Shown here piece by piece: positions 45,004-53,850 of a stretch of DNA of 64,000 nucleotides (its first letter is position 1; each line of letters opens with the position of its first letter). A program made the position numbers and the translations under genes. Under the pieces are notes generated by a model. It ran no database searches. It was given only the letters and a program-made list of their open reading frames with translations, and was not told the origin of the DNA. The DNA comes from Marinomonas posidonica_A (lineage in GTDB: Bacteria > Pseudomonadota > Gammaproteobacteria > Pseudomonadales > Marinomonadaceae). Location: contig NZ_JBHZSP010000012.1 of NCBI RefSeq assembly GCF_043643765.1, positions 118,275-182,274 on the forward strand, read 5' to 3'.

Positions 45004-45042
45004 AAAAAAAGGCGAGACTCAGAAAAGAGTATCGCCTTTTTT
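45004..45042 (-). terminator. Terminator of the malic enzyme gene
   Basis: The stem AAAAAAAGGCGA / TCGCCTTTTTT lies about 50 bases after the malic enzyme stop, with a T run on the minus strand. Confidence 0.82.
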
Positions 45043-45088
45043 GCTGTGATTAGACCATGAAAAGGTCTATCAAAGTATTGTACGCAAC

Positions 45089-46357
45089 TTAAGCACCGAA
45101 GTGGTCTAGGTTCTCAAGTGGGTAGAAATCAGGGTATGGAAGTTGTGCCACACCAGAATCGACTGCGGCTTGTGCAACGGCAGCAGAAACAACATTTAGC
45201 AAGCGAGAATCCATTGGCTTAGGCAAGATGTACTCTTTACCGAAGCTCAATGCAGTACCACCGTAAGCAGCGACAACATCAGCTGGTGCTTCTTCTTTCG
45301 CCAAGTCTTTCAGAGCATGAACCGCAGCGACTTTCATTTCTTCATTAATTTGTGTTGCACGAACATCCAATGCACCACGGAAAATGAATGGGAAGCCCAA
45401 TACGTTATTGACCTGATTAGGGTAATCAGAACGCCCTGTCGCCATGATCAAATCGCTACGAGTTTGACGTGCCAATTCTGGGCTGATTTCTGGATCTGGG
45501 TTAGAACATGCAAATACCACTGGGTTAGCGGCCATTTTGCTCAACTGATCAGCAGACAATAGATCAGGACCCGATACGCCGATAAACACATCCGCACCAT
45601 CAATCGCATCATCTAAAGTACGCTTGTCTGTGTCGATTGCGAACATAGCTTTAAATTGGTTCAAATCGTCACGACCAGAATGAATAACGCCTTTACGGTC
45701 CAACACAAAAATGTTGTCACGCTGAGCACCACAGGCAATGATCAGCTTCATACAAGCTGTCGCCGCTGCACCCGCACCTAGACAAACGATCTTCGCATCC
45801 GCAATGTCTTTGCCTTGAAGCTCAAGCGCGTTTAACAAACCTGCCGCTGTTACAATCGCAGTACCGTGTTGGTCATCATGAAATACTGGGATAGAACAAC
45901 GTTCGATAAGCTGACGTTCAATTTCAAAACATTCTGGCGCCTTGATATCTTCAAGGTTGATGCCACCGTAGGTATTCGCGATACGCGCAACGGTATCAAT
46001 AAACGCTTGTGGACTTTCAGATTCCACTTCCACGTCCACTGAGTTAATGCCAGCAAAGCGTTTAAACAACAAGCCTTTACCTTCCATAACGGGCTTACTC
46101 GCCAATGGACCAAGGTTACCTAAACCTAGAATGGCAGAACCATCAGAAATAACCGCGACCAAGTTACCTTTACCAGTGTAGCGATAAGCATTCTCTGGGT
46201 CTTTCGCAATTTCACGGCAAGGCTCAGCCACACCTGGGCTATAAGCTAAGGAAAGGTCACGAGCCGTTTCTGTTGGTTTTGAAATAGTAACGCTCAATTT
46301 ACCTGGAACTGGATTCTCATGGTAATCCAATGCAGCTTGCTTCATATCTTCTGCCAT
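45089..46357 (-). CDS. Malic enzyme, short form without phosphotransacetylase domain
   Basis: A 422-residue enzyme that oxidatively decarboxylates malate to pyruvate. It begins MAEDMKQAALDYHENPVPGK, followed by the malic N-domain (SLAYSPGVAEPCREIAKDPE) and ECFEIERQLI with the metal ligands. VFHDDQHGTAIV and the NAD(P) motif VCLGAGAAATACMKL come next. The C-terminus stops after the NAD domain, so the phosphotransacetylase-like half found in MaeB of about 750 residues is absent. Cofactor preference cannot be read safely. It supplies pyruvate and reducing power during growth on C4 acids and precedes mrcA in the conserved order. Confidence 0.94.
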   Translation of the reverse strand: MAEDMKQAALDYHENPVPGKLSVTISKPTETARDLSLAYSPGVAEPCREIAKDPENAYRYTGKGNLVAVISDGSAILGLGNLGPLASKPVMEGKGLLFKRFAGINSVDVEVESESPQAFIDTVARIANTYGGINLEDIKAPECFEIERQLIERCSIPVFHDDQHGTAIVTAAGLLNALELQGKDIADAKIVCLGAGAAATACMKLIIACGAQRDNIFVLDRKGVIHSGRDDLNQFKAMFAIDTDKRTLDDAIDGADVFIGVSGPDLLSADQLSKMAANPVVFACSNPDPEISPELARQTRSDLIMATGRSDYPNQVNNVLGFPFIFRGALDVRATQINEEMKVAAVHALKDLAKEEAPADVVAAYGGTALSFGKEYILPKPMDSRLLNVVSAAVAQAAVDSGVAQLPYPDFYPLENLDHFGA

Positions 46358-46534
46358 TATGATGTTTCCGTCTGTTTGGTGTTATTGAATTAGTTGCTTT
46401 TCTGTGGGCCTTATTCTTGGTGATAAATGCACTGCATCTTCCTACCAAAAAATGACACCTTATCGTTTTGGTTCGTCAGAATAATCTATCTAACACACAC
46501 TTTAAAGCACAAAACCATTGGAATATTCTATCAA

Positions 46535-47317
46535 TCAATTAGAATTAAGGTCCTTGATTTCACGCAAGTCATTCGGATGTCTTACCGATAAAACCCACGA
46601 TTTAAAAGCGTTGTTACGATTTTTTCTGTGATGTTGCCAGCCTCTTATCTCAATGGTCTTTCCCTGCAAACTAAACACGGTTTGAGCGGGCCAATAATCT
46701 GAGACATAGGGTGACAAGTTGATTACTAGATCCTGTTGTGTTTCTAGCCACCAACCTCCTCGGTTGCGGGTAACGGAAGAGATATTCACTCTAGCGATTG
46801 CAAAACCAGCTTGTGGCTGCCATTGCAAATTGTGTTGCCATAACCTTTTATGAGCCTTACGAGCAGCGTTTTCAGCATCGACAAAACATGCCTGATAAGC
46901 TAAATTCGGCGGCACCGCAATACGATAACCAAGCCCTTCAGATAGTAACTGACTTGTCAGTGAAATACGATCTTTATCGAACAGGTAATAGAGCTTACGA
47001 CCATAGCGATCTTGATCGCTTCTAGCCTTCTGGATAAACACCTCACCTTCTAGGCGAGAGGCGAGAAACTGTCTAGCTTGTTCGGCATAGGCTTGATGAT
47101 GACCCGTTTTATGGTCTAATTCTGGAGTATTAATACCAACTAAACGCACCTTACGACCATCGCTTAAATGAATCGTATCGCCATCGACAATGCGTTTAAT
47201 CTGCGCACGCTCTAATGGCCCGGTTGCCCGACAAAGTTCAGTAGCGCCAGCACTAAATGACAGACATAAAAAAAGCGCCAAGTAAACTCGGCGCTTTTTT
47301 AACACTCTCACAATCAT
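46535..47317 (-). CDS. Secreted staphylococcal-nuclease-like protein
   Basis: A 260-residue protein with a signal peptide (KKRR, then YLALFLCLSFSAGA). A thermonuclease (SNc) domain lies at about 35-165. Active-site parts are visible: VDGDTIHLSDGRKVRLVGINTPE, with Asp and Arg residues, and RYGRKLYYLF. The C-terminal 90 residues (VNISSVTRNRGGWWLETQ, then LQGKTIEIRGW) look like an added OB-type domain. It should act as a calcium-dependent nuclease in the periplasm or outside. The start is eight bases from the rpmE stop, and the rpmE terminator lies inside its signal-peptide codons. Confidence 0.86.
   Translation of the reverse strand: MIVRVLKKRRVYLALFLCLSFSAGATELCRATGPLERAQIKRIVDGDTIHLSDGRKVRLVGINTPELDHKTGHHQAYAEQARQFLASRLEGEVFIQKARSDQDRYGRKLYYLFDKDRISLTSQLLSEGLGYRIAVPPNLAYQACFVDAENAARKAHKRLWQHNLQWQPQAGFAIARVNISSVTRNRGGWWLETQQDLVINLSPYVSDYWPAQTVFSLQGKTIEIRGWQHHRKNRNNAFKSWVLSVRHPNDLREIKDLNSN
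47268..47300 (-). terminator. rpmE terminator, inside the nuclease signal-peptide coding region
   Basis: The stem GCGCC/GGCGC flanked by A7 and T6 runs has a ten-base loop. It lies 26 bases after the rpmE stop and covers codons 6-17 of the nuclease gene. Confidence 0.8.
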
Positions 47318-47325
47318 GCCACCAA

Positions 47326-47541
47326 TTACTTAGTAGTACGACGTGCTCCGAAACGCTTGTTAAAGCGATCCACACGACCACCAGTGTCCAGCATTTTTTG
47401 CTGACCAGTGTAGAATGGGTGGCAGTTACTGCATACATCGATGTGCATGTCTTTGCCGATTGTAGAGTTAAGATTCAAAGTGTTACCACAAGTACAAGTT
47501 GCAGTAATCGCAGAATAATTTGGGTGAATATCTTTTTGCAT
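47326..47541 (-). CDS. rpmE: 50S ribosomal protein L31
   Basis: A 71-residue ribosomal protein starting MQKDIHPNYSAITATCTCGN. The zinc-binding form is shown by CTCGN and CSNCHPFY. The ATG at 47541 has an AAGGTAG site and gives the normal length; the open frame extends 36 codons further upstream without support. The end RVDRFNKRFGARRTTK is typical of L31. It stands divergent from priA, as in pseudomonads. Confidence 0.97.
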   Translation of the reverse strand: MQKDIHPNYSAITATCTCGNTLNLNSTIGKDMHIDVCSNCHPFYTGQQKMLDTGGRVDRFNKRFGARRTTK

Positions 47542-47809
47542 TGTTTCTACCTTAAAGTTTGGTGTGCCGCCACTTGATCGACATAAAAGGGCTTTCGCCT
47601 CGCCAAGCACCGCACGATTCGTTGTACAGACATTGTACAGTGGTACCAAGAACGGCGTATTTTAGGGATCAATTAACGATTCATCAAGCCTTTTATCACT
47701 CTTTTCACATAAAATTGCCCCTCGCGTAAACGCCTCGCTCTAGCGTACACTAAGCCTATAAACCAACAGCTAAACTTTTTCCTTTACTAAACAAGGCTTA
47801 ACTAAACGC

Positions 47810-50041
47810 ATGCAAGAGGCTCTACTCACTCAGCACCCTTATATTAAAGTCGCTTTGCCTGTGCCAATGCGCACTTTATTCGACTATAAAGTGCCAAAAG
47901 CCATTGCCTTACGCCATGACTTACAGCCGGGCATGCGAGTCAAAGTGCCATTTGGGAAAAGCAGCCGTTTAGGCGTCATTGTTGCCCTCAGTGACACCAG
48001 TGACTGGAACCCAGAGGAAGTCAAACCTCTCACCTCACTGCATGATAAACAGCCAGTCATTACCCCAGAACTCATGGCGCTCTGCGAATGGGCGGCACGT
48101 TATTATCACCACCCAATCGGCGATGTGGTTTTTCATGCCTTACCCGTTTTACTTCGCAAAGGAGAAAATGCCGAATTTCGCACTGAGAATTGGTGGTTTA
48201 CCACTGCAACCAGTCAAACGTTCGATGTCCAGCAGCTAAGCCGTGCACCACGCCAGCAAGACTTTTTAAAAGCTGTTCAACAACATCCGAACGGCCTCAG
48301 TCAACAAGCGGCCTCGGTATTGGATCTGGCGCCTGCTGCAGGCAAAAGCCTTGAAGAAAAAGGGCTATTACGACGAGAACCAAGAGCCTTTAATAAAGCA
48401 GGCGAAAAACACACGCACCAGACTCAAGTTCCTCCAACGCTCAATGCCGAGCAAGCTGCCGCGATCGACTCTTTGCTTGAGCACCGTCAACACTTCCACG
48501 TTTCCTTATTAGATGGCGTGACAGGCAGTGGCAAGACAGAGGTTTTTTTACGTTTAATAGAGCAGTGCATCAAAGAAGACAAGCAAGTGTTGGTGATGGT
48601 GCCTGAGATCGGGTTAACCCCCCAAACCCTAAAACGTTTTGAAGTACGATTTAACACCGACATTGTTCTCATGCATTCCAATATGAATGACCGAGAACGT
48701 CTGGATGCGTGGCTACTCGCCGCCAATGGCCACGCCAAAATCATCATAGGCACCCGCTCAGCGGTCTTTGTTCCCGCACCAAAACTTGGTCTCATGGTTA
48801 TCGACGAAGAACATGATGCCTCTTATAAACAACACGAAAAATTTCGCTACCATGCTCGTGACCTCGCCGTAAAACGGGCACAAAACCTGAACATTCCGGT
48901 TTTACTGGCGTCCGCTACACCGTCCTATGAAAGTTTGACCAATGCTCTACAAAAGCGCTTCTCATGGCTAAAATTGCGTCAACGGGCTGGGGACGCTCAT
49001 ATTCCGAAAATGGAAAGAGTCGATTTACGGGGACAAACTCTCGTTCATGGTTTTAGTGAAACGGCGCTGAGCAATATGAAGCTCGCCCTAGAGCGCAAAG
49101 AACAAGTGTTAATTTTTTTGAATCGTCGCGGTTATGCACCAACACTGATGTGCCATCAATGTGGCTGGATTGCGACGTGCGACCACTGTGACGTCAACCT
49201 TACGGTACACAAACGCGCAAACAAACTGCATTGCCACCATTGTGATTCGCAAAAAGCCTTGATTCATCAATGCCCAGATTGTCAAAGCGAAGAATTGTTC
49301 ACGGTTGGAGAAGGCACAGAGCAGTTAGAAACTCAACTCAATACGCTGTTTAAAGACACGCCTATTTTGCGCATTGATCGAGACAGTACTCAACGCAAGT
49401 CAGCGATGACCAAGCTTACACAAAAGATCCATGAACATGACCAAGCCATTTTAATTGGTACCCAAATGCTCGCTAAAGGCCATCATTTTCCGAATGTCAC
49501 CTTGGTGGTCATTATGGATGCCGATGCAGGCTTATTTTCATCCGATTTTCGCGGTATGGAGCGTACAGCACAACTTATCACTCAAGTTGCTGGTCGAGCG
49601 GGTCGAGCCAAAAAACCAGGCCATGTATTATTGCAAACCTACCACCCCGACCATGCCGCCATTGAATGCTTGTGCAACCTAGGATATGAACACTTTGCAA
49701 TTGATGGTCTGGCTGAACGCAAATCCCTCTCTTTACCACCGTTTTACCACCAAGTAATTGTTCGGGCTGAATCCGCCAACGAACAAGAAGCCATGCAGCT
49801 CTTGAATGCTCTGAAAAACGACCTCACCCCCATGCTCTCACCGGACGTTTACATGGTGGGTCCTTATGCTGCTATCATTGTTCGCAAGGCAGGTCAGCAC
49901 CGAGCCTTGATTTCAATTAAGTCGGCCTCTAGGGCGCCATTGCATCAAGCCACGGATTGGATAACGCAATGGTTAGAACAAGCCACCAAACAACATAAAA
50001 TTCGTTTCGCTATCGACGTCGATCCACTGGAAACTTATTAA
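47810..50041 (+). CDS. priA: Primosomal helicase PriA
   Basis: A 743-residue superfamily-2 helicase that restarts stalled replication forks. The N-terminal 3'-end-binding domain begins IKVALPVPMRTLFDYKVP. Walker A is in DGVTGSGKTEVFL (about 235) and the DEAH-type box reads VIDEEHDASYK. The zinc-binding region has four CxxC pairs (CHQCGWIATCDHCDVNL; HCHHCDSQ; CPDCQS). The C-terminal helicase motifs (GTQMLAKGHHFPNVTLV; QVAGRAGRA) are intact. Length and order match the family. It is followed by the SPOR protein after 60 bases. Confidence 0.97.
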   Translation: MQEALLTQHPYIKVALPVPMRTLFDYKVPKAIALRHDLQPGMRVKVPFGKSSRLGVIVALSDTSDWNPEEVKPLTSLHDKQPVITPELMALCEWAARYYHHPIGDVVFHALPVLLRKGENAEFRTENWWFTTATSQTFDVQQLSRAPRQQDFLKAVQQHPNGLSQQAASVLDLAPAAGKSLEEKGLLRREPRAFNKAGEKHTHQTQVPPTLNAEQAAAIDSLLEHRQHFHVSLLDGVTGSGKTEVFLRLIEQCIKEDKQVLVMVPEIGLTPQTLKRFEVRFNTDIVLMHSNMNDRERLDAWLLAANGHAKIIIGTRSAVFVPAPKLGLMVIDEEHDASYKQHEKFRYHARDLAVKRAQNLNIPVLLASATPSYESLTNALQKRFSWLKLRQRAGDAHIPKMERVDLRGQTLVHGFSETALSNMKLALERKEQVLIFLNRRGYAPTLMCHQCGWIATCDHCDVNLTVHKRANKLHCHHCDSQKALIHQCPDCQSEELFTVGEGTEQLETQLNTLFKDTPILRIDRDSTQRKSAMTKLTQKIHEHDQAILIGTQMLAKGHHFPNVTLVVIMDADAGLFSSDFRGMERTAQLITQVAGRAGRAKKPGHVLLQTYHPDHAAIECLCNLGYEHFAIDGLAERKSLSLPPFYHQVIVRAESANEQEAMQLLNALKNDLTPMLSPDVYMVGPYAAIIVRKAGQHRALISIKSASRAPLHQATDWITQWLEQATKQHKIRFAIDVDPLETY

Positions 50042-50101
50042 GCGACAACGCATAATGTGCCCTGCATGACGCCCCATTTTTGAGTAAACCAACAACACAC
50101 T

Positions 50102-50725
50102 ATGTTTAAGCCAATTTACATTGCTAGCAAAGGGAGTCGCCCGAAAAAAGGCGCAACTCGTCGTACACCGCCACCTGTAGCAAAACGCAAAACCGCTTGG
50201 TGGTTATGGTTGCTCATTCCAGCCATCTTGCTGGCCTTCATTTACGGTTTAATGCAACTTAGCCAAATTGCCCCAGAAGCCGCAAAAGCAAGTGCAGCGA
50301 AACCATCAAAGCCCGCGCCACAACCGAAAACCGTCGAAAAAGCCAAACCCGTCAAGAAACCTGCGGAGCAAACCACTGCGAAAAAAGACAACTTTGAGTT
50401 CTATCAAATTCTGCAAGACAGCGAAGTTGATACGAGTCATGTGGATGCTTATCAATCTACGCCGCGCGGTGAACAAGATTTTTATTACATGTTACAAGCG
50501 GCCTCCTTTCGAAGTTCTGACGATGCAGATCGCCTACGCGCCAAACTCATTTTATCGGGACTAGTAGAAGCCAGCATTCGAAAAACCATAGGCAAAGATG
50601 GCCGACCTTGGTATCGCGTGATACTTGGCCCTTATATTTCTCGCTCGAAAATGAATCGCGCCGAGGACAAGCTGGTCTCTATGGACATCTCCTCTTTTTC
50701 ATACAAAGTAAAGAAAGAGCCTTAA
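50102..50725 (+). CDS. SPOR-domain protein, FtsN-like
   Basis: A 207-residue inner-membrane protein. A basic N-terminus (GSRPKKGATRRTPPP) precedes one membrane helix at about 38-56 (AWWLWLLIPAILLAFIYGLM). A Lys/Pro/Ala-rich linker follows, then a C-terminal SPOR domain at about 125-200 (FYYMLQAASFRSSDDADRLR, then WYRVILGPYIS). The layout is that of FtsN, which activates septal peptidoglycan synthesis, and the gene lies between priA and hslV as ftsN-like genes often do. It may be FtsN itself, but other SPOR proteins look similar. Confidence 0.85.
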   Translation: MFKPIYIASKGSRPKKGATRRTPPPVAKRKTAWWLWLLIPAILLAFIYGLMQLSQIAPEAAKASAAKPSKPAPQPKTVEKAKPVKKPAEQTTAKKDNFEFYQILQDSEVDTSHVDAYQSTPRGEQDFYYMLQAASFRSSDDADRLRAKLILSGLVEASIRKTIGKDGRPWYRVILGPYISRSKMNRAEDKLVSMDISSFSYKVKKEP

Positions 50726-50833
50726 TTCTCTTGATAAAAGTGCACAGTATGGACGACGCCATTCCGTGCACGTTCACCGCTTGAAATCTCATCGCTTGCC
50801 CCCACCTTGTTAGAATCGAAACTGGAGTAAAGC

Positions 50834-51385
50834 ATGACAACGATTCTAACTGTACGCAAAGGCAACCAAGTCGTCGTAGGTGGCGATGGACAAGTATCTC
50901 TTGGCAACACTGTGATGAAAGGCAACGCTCGCAAAGTACGTCGCTTATACCATGGTGAAGTCATTGCTGGTTTTGCCGGTGGCACGGCGGATGCCTTCAC
51001 CCTATTCGAACGTTTTGAAGGCCAACTAGAGAAGCACCAAGGTCATCTCGTTCGTGCGGCCGTTGATCTAGCAAAAGACTGGCGCTCAGATCGCGCCTTA
51101 CGCAAGCTTGAAGCTATGCTCATTGTTGCCAATAAAGAAAGCACCCTCATCATAACTGGGACCGGTGATGTGGTAGAACCTCAGCACGGCGCTTTAGCAA
51201 TAGGCTCTGGCGGTAACTATGCTGAAGCCGCTGCCCGAGCATTGATCGACAATACGGACCTTACAGCCAAAGAGATTGTGGAAAAAAGCCTTAACATCGC
51301 GGCGGATATTTGTGTGTTCACAAACCACAGTCTAACCATTGAAGAGATTGTCGTTGAAGGCAAGCTGGAAGATCAATCCGCTTAA
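50834..51385 (+). CDS. hslV: ATP-dependent protease subunit HslV
   Basis: A 183-residue proteasome-like peptidase. Thr2 (after Met1) is the nucleophile, and GGDGQVSLGNTVMKGNARKVRRL is conserved. HslV forms two stacked hexamers and degrades unfolded proteins with HslU. A GGAG site precedes the ATG. It lies 40 bases before hslU in the usual operon. Heat-shock (sigma-32) control is typical of the family; I did not find a clear sigma-32 promoter in the 108-base upstream gap. Confidence 0.97.
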   Translation: MTTILTVRKGNQVVVGGDGQVSLGNTVMKGNARKVRRLYHGEVIAGFAGGTADAFTLFERFEGQLEKHQGHLVRAAVDLAKDWRSDRALRKLEAMLIVANKESTLIITGTGDVVEPQHGALAIGSGGNYAEAAARALIDNTDLTAKEIVEKSLNIAADICVFTNHSLTIEEIVVEGKLEDQSA

Positions 51386-51425
51386 TTGATTCACGACGTC
51401 AAACAGACCCATTAAAAGAGACCAA

Positions 51426-52754
51426 ATGATGAGCAGTATGACCCCAAGAGAGACGGTTAACGCCCTAGACAATCACATTATTGGCCAACAAAAAGCCAAA
51501 CGCGCCGTCGCCATCGCACTTCGTAACCGTTGGCGTCGAATGCAATTACCAGAAGACATGCGCGCAGAAATCACGCCTAAAAACATCCTAATGATTGGGC
51601 CGACGGGTGTCGGTAAAACTGAAATCGCCCGTCGTCTAGCGAAACTGTCGAATGCGCCTTTCATTAAAATTGAAGCCACCAAGTTCACCGAAGTCGGTTA
51701 TGTTGGTCGAGATGTGGAATCCATCATCCGCGACCTCGTAGAAATGGCCATCAAAATGCTGCGCGAGCAAGAAACTGAAAAGTTACGCCACAAAGCAGAA
51801 GACGCGGCCGAAGATCGAATCCTTGATGCATTGCTACCACCAGCTCGAGGTGGTGATCCAGAGTTGAACAATGAGAACACCACACGCCAAATCTTCCGTA
51901 AAAAGCTACGTGAAGGCCAATTAGACGACAAAGAGATCGATATTGATGTCGCTGATGCGCCCGTTGGCGTGGAAATCATGACACCACCTGGCATGGAAGA
52001 AATGACCAGCCAATTGCAGAACATGTTTTCAAGTTTCGGTTCTAATAAAACAAAGAAGCGCAAGTTAAAAGTCAAAGACGCCTTACGCCAAGTGCGCGAT
52101 GAAGAAGCCGGAAAGCTGGTCAATGAAGACGAACTAAAAGCCCGTGCTGTTGAAGCGGTTGAGCAAAACGGTATCGTCTTTTTAGATGAAATCGATAAAG
52201 TCGCCAAAAGCTCAGAACGCACCAGCGGTGAAGTGTCTCGTGAAGGGGTCCAACGTGATTTATTGCCTTTGGTAGAAGGTTGTACCGTCAATACCAAGTA
52301 CGGCATGATCAAAACAGATCATATTTTGTTTATTGCTTCAGGGGCGTTCCACTTAACTAAGCCGTCAGATCTGATTCCTGAGCTACAAGGTCGTTTACCG
52401 ATTCGGGTTGAGCTAGATGCCTTGACCGTTGAAGACTTCAAACGCATTTTAGTTGAACCAAGCGCGTCTCTGACTAAACAATACGTGGCCTTAGCGAAAA
52501 CGGAAAACATCAATCTGAACTTTACCGACGAAGGCATTACTCGCATTGCCGAGATTGCTTGCCAAGTGAATGAAACCGTTGAAAACATTGGTGCTCGTCG
52601 CCTTCACACTGTGTTAGAGCGTTTACTTGAAGAGGTATCTTACTCAGCTTGCGATATGCCAGAAGGTCAGCAAATTGACATCACAGCCGCTTATGTGGAT
52701 GAACAGCTAGGTGAAGTCGCCAAAGACGAAGATCTAAGCCAATACATCCTGTAG
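51426..52754 (+). CDS. hslU: ATP-dependent protease ATPase subunit HslU
   Basis: A 442-residue AAA+ unfoldase. Walker A GPTGVGKTEIARR (about 58-70), the pore loop region KFTEVGYVGRDVES, an inserted I-domain (about 110-240) and Walker B NGIVFLDEIDK are visible, followed by sensor 2 (NIGARRLHTVLERLLEE). The C-terminus (DLSQYIL) docks into HslV. Two in-frame ATGs start the gene at 51426 and 51429; either may be used. A strong terminator follows. Confidence 0.97.
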   Translation: MMSSMTPRETVNALDNHIIGQQKAKRAVAIALRNRWRRMQLPEDMRAEITPKNILMIGPTGVGKTEIARRLAKLSNAPFIKIEATKFTEVGYVGRDVESIIRDLVEMAIKMLREQETEKLRHKAEDAAEDRILDALLPPARGGDPELNNENTTRQIFRKKLREGQLDDKEIDIDVADAPVGVEIMTPPGMEEMTSQLQNMFSSFGSNKTKKRKLKVKDALRQVRDEEAGKLVNEDELKARAVEAVEQNGIVFLDEIDKVAKSSERTSGEVSREGVQRDLLPLVEGCTVNTKYGMIKTDHILFIASGAFHLTKPSDLIPELQGRLPIRVELDALTVEDFKRILVEPSASLTKQYVALAKTENINLNFTDEGITRIAEIACQVNETVENIGARRLHTVLERLLEEVSYSACDMPEGQQIDITAAYVDEQLGEVAKDEDLSQYIL

Positions 52755-52772
52755 GCTTAGTGCTAAATTAGT

Positions 52773-52803
52773 GCGAACCACTTCTTAGTGGTTCGCCTTT
52801 TTA
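52773..52803 (+). terminator. Terminator of hslVU
   Basis: A ten-base perfect stem (GCGAACCACT / AGTGGTTCGC) with a four-base loop, followed by CTTTTTATTT. It separates hslU from the next gene, whose ATG is only 16 bases later. Confidence 0.9.
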
Positions 52804-52818
52804 TTTAGAGTAAACATC

Positions 52819-53196
52819 ATGCTCACACCAACCAAAATTCATTACCACAAACAGTCCCGTGAACTTGAGCTGGCCTTTTCTGATGGTCAAAGCTTTCAAT
52901 TGAGTGCCGAATTTTTACGAGTGCATTCTCCTTCTGCTGAAGTTCGAGGTCATGGGGCACAAATGCCCATTCTCCAATACGGTAAAAAGGACATATTCAT
53001 ACAGAACATTGAAGGCGCAGGGAATTACGCGTTAAAGATCACCTTTGACGATGGCCATGACTCTGGCCTCTATACTTGGGAATACTTACATAATTTGGGA
53101 AAAAACCACGATCAGTTATGGCAAATGTACTTAACTCGCCTTGAAAAAGAAGGGAAGACGCGGGACACTTCCGTGATTCAAATTCATCAACACTAA
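52819..53196 (+). CDS. DUF971-family protein
   Basis: A 125-residue protein of the DUF971 family. It is related to the N-terminal domain of gamma-butyrobetaine hydroxylases, which binds zinc in that enzyme. Visible parts are HYHKQSRELELAFSDGQSF, SAEFLRVHSPSAEVRGHG and the conserved YALKITFDDGHDSGLYTWEYL. It is usually found next to hslU in gammaproteobacteria. Relatives have been linked to Fe-S cluster handling; no function can be proved from this sequence. Confidence 0.88.
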   Translation: MLTPTKIHYHKQSRELELAFSDGQSFQLSAEFLRVHSPSAEVRGHGAQMPILQYGKKDIFIQNIEGAGNYALKITFDDGHDSGLYTWEYLHNLGKNHDQLWQMYLTRLEKEGKTRDTSVIQIHQH

Positions 53197-53226
53197 ACAG
53201 CACTCTCAAATTTAGGAAAACCTGTT

Positions 53227-53850
53227 ATGAGCTCACTCAGCTTGTCTGCCATTAGCGCGATTGAACATGGTATTAACCTTGCTCTTCAGCAAGATACACC
53301 TTCTCAGCAAAGGCTAAGCAAGCTCGCAGGGCAACAGGTCATCCTGTATGTGGAAGATTTTTCACTCATTCTACAGGTACATATCCTTGAACAAGGCGTG
53401 ATGTTACACAAGCCTGATCATCTAGAAGACATCGAACTCGACCCTAAATTAGATACGTTAGTACAAGGGCCAAGCTCAGCCTATCGTAAACTGCTCGAAG
53501 GCGATGGCTTCTTTGATGGCGATCTACGCATTCAGGGTAATGCGCAAGCACTGATGACCTTGCATAAAGTGATGGAAAACTTCGAACTGGATTGGGAAGG
53601 CTTATTAGCAGATCACATTGGTGATTTACCCGCCGCCACTCTGGCACGTTTACTACGAGTTCAGTGGTCGTGGAGTAAAGAACTTGCCACCCAAGCACGC
53701 ATCCAACTGGTACAACATTTACAGTCTGATAGTCAATTACTACCAAGCAAGATCGAAGTCGATGCCTTTGTGGATCAACTGGAAAATTTTGGCACTCAGT
53801 TAGATCGCTTTGAAGCGAAGCTCAGACTGCGTGAAAACAAACGTCGTTAA
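53227..53850 (+). CDS. ubiJ: Ubiquinone biosynthesis accessory factor UbiJ
   Basis: A 207-residue protein with an N-terminal SCP2-type lipid-binding domain (about 10-110) and a helical C-terminal part with a coiled-coil segment (about 160-205). UbiJ, with UbiK, binds lipid intermediates and organises the soluble ubiquinone complex. DGDLRIQGNAQALMTLHKVM and DWEGLLADHIGDLPA match the family. Unusually, ubiE is not upstream and ubiB not downstream; the gene follows a DUF971 gene, 30 bases away, and is convergent with a transporter, overlapping it by four bases. Confidence 0.83.
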   Translation: MSSLSLSAISAIEHGINLALQQDTPSQQRLSKLAGQQVILYVEDFSLILQVHILEQGVMLHKPDHLEDIELDPKLDTLVQGPSSAYRKLLEGDGFFDGDLRIQGNAQALMTLHKVMENFELDWEGLLADHIGDLPAATLARLLRVQWSWSKELATQARIQLVQHLQSDSQLLPSKIEVDAFVDQLENFGTQLDRFEAKLRLRENKRR

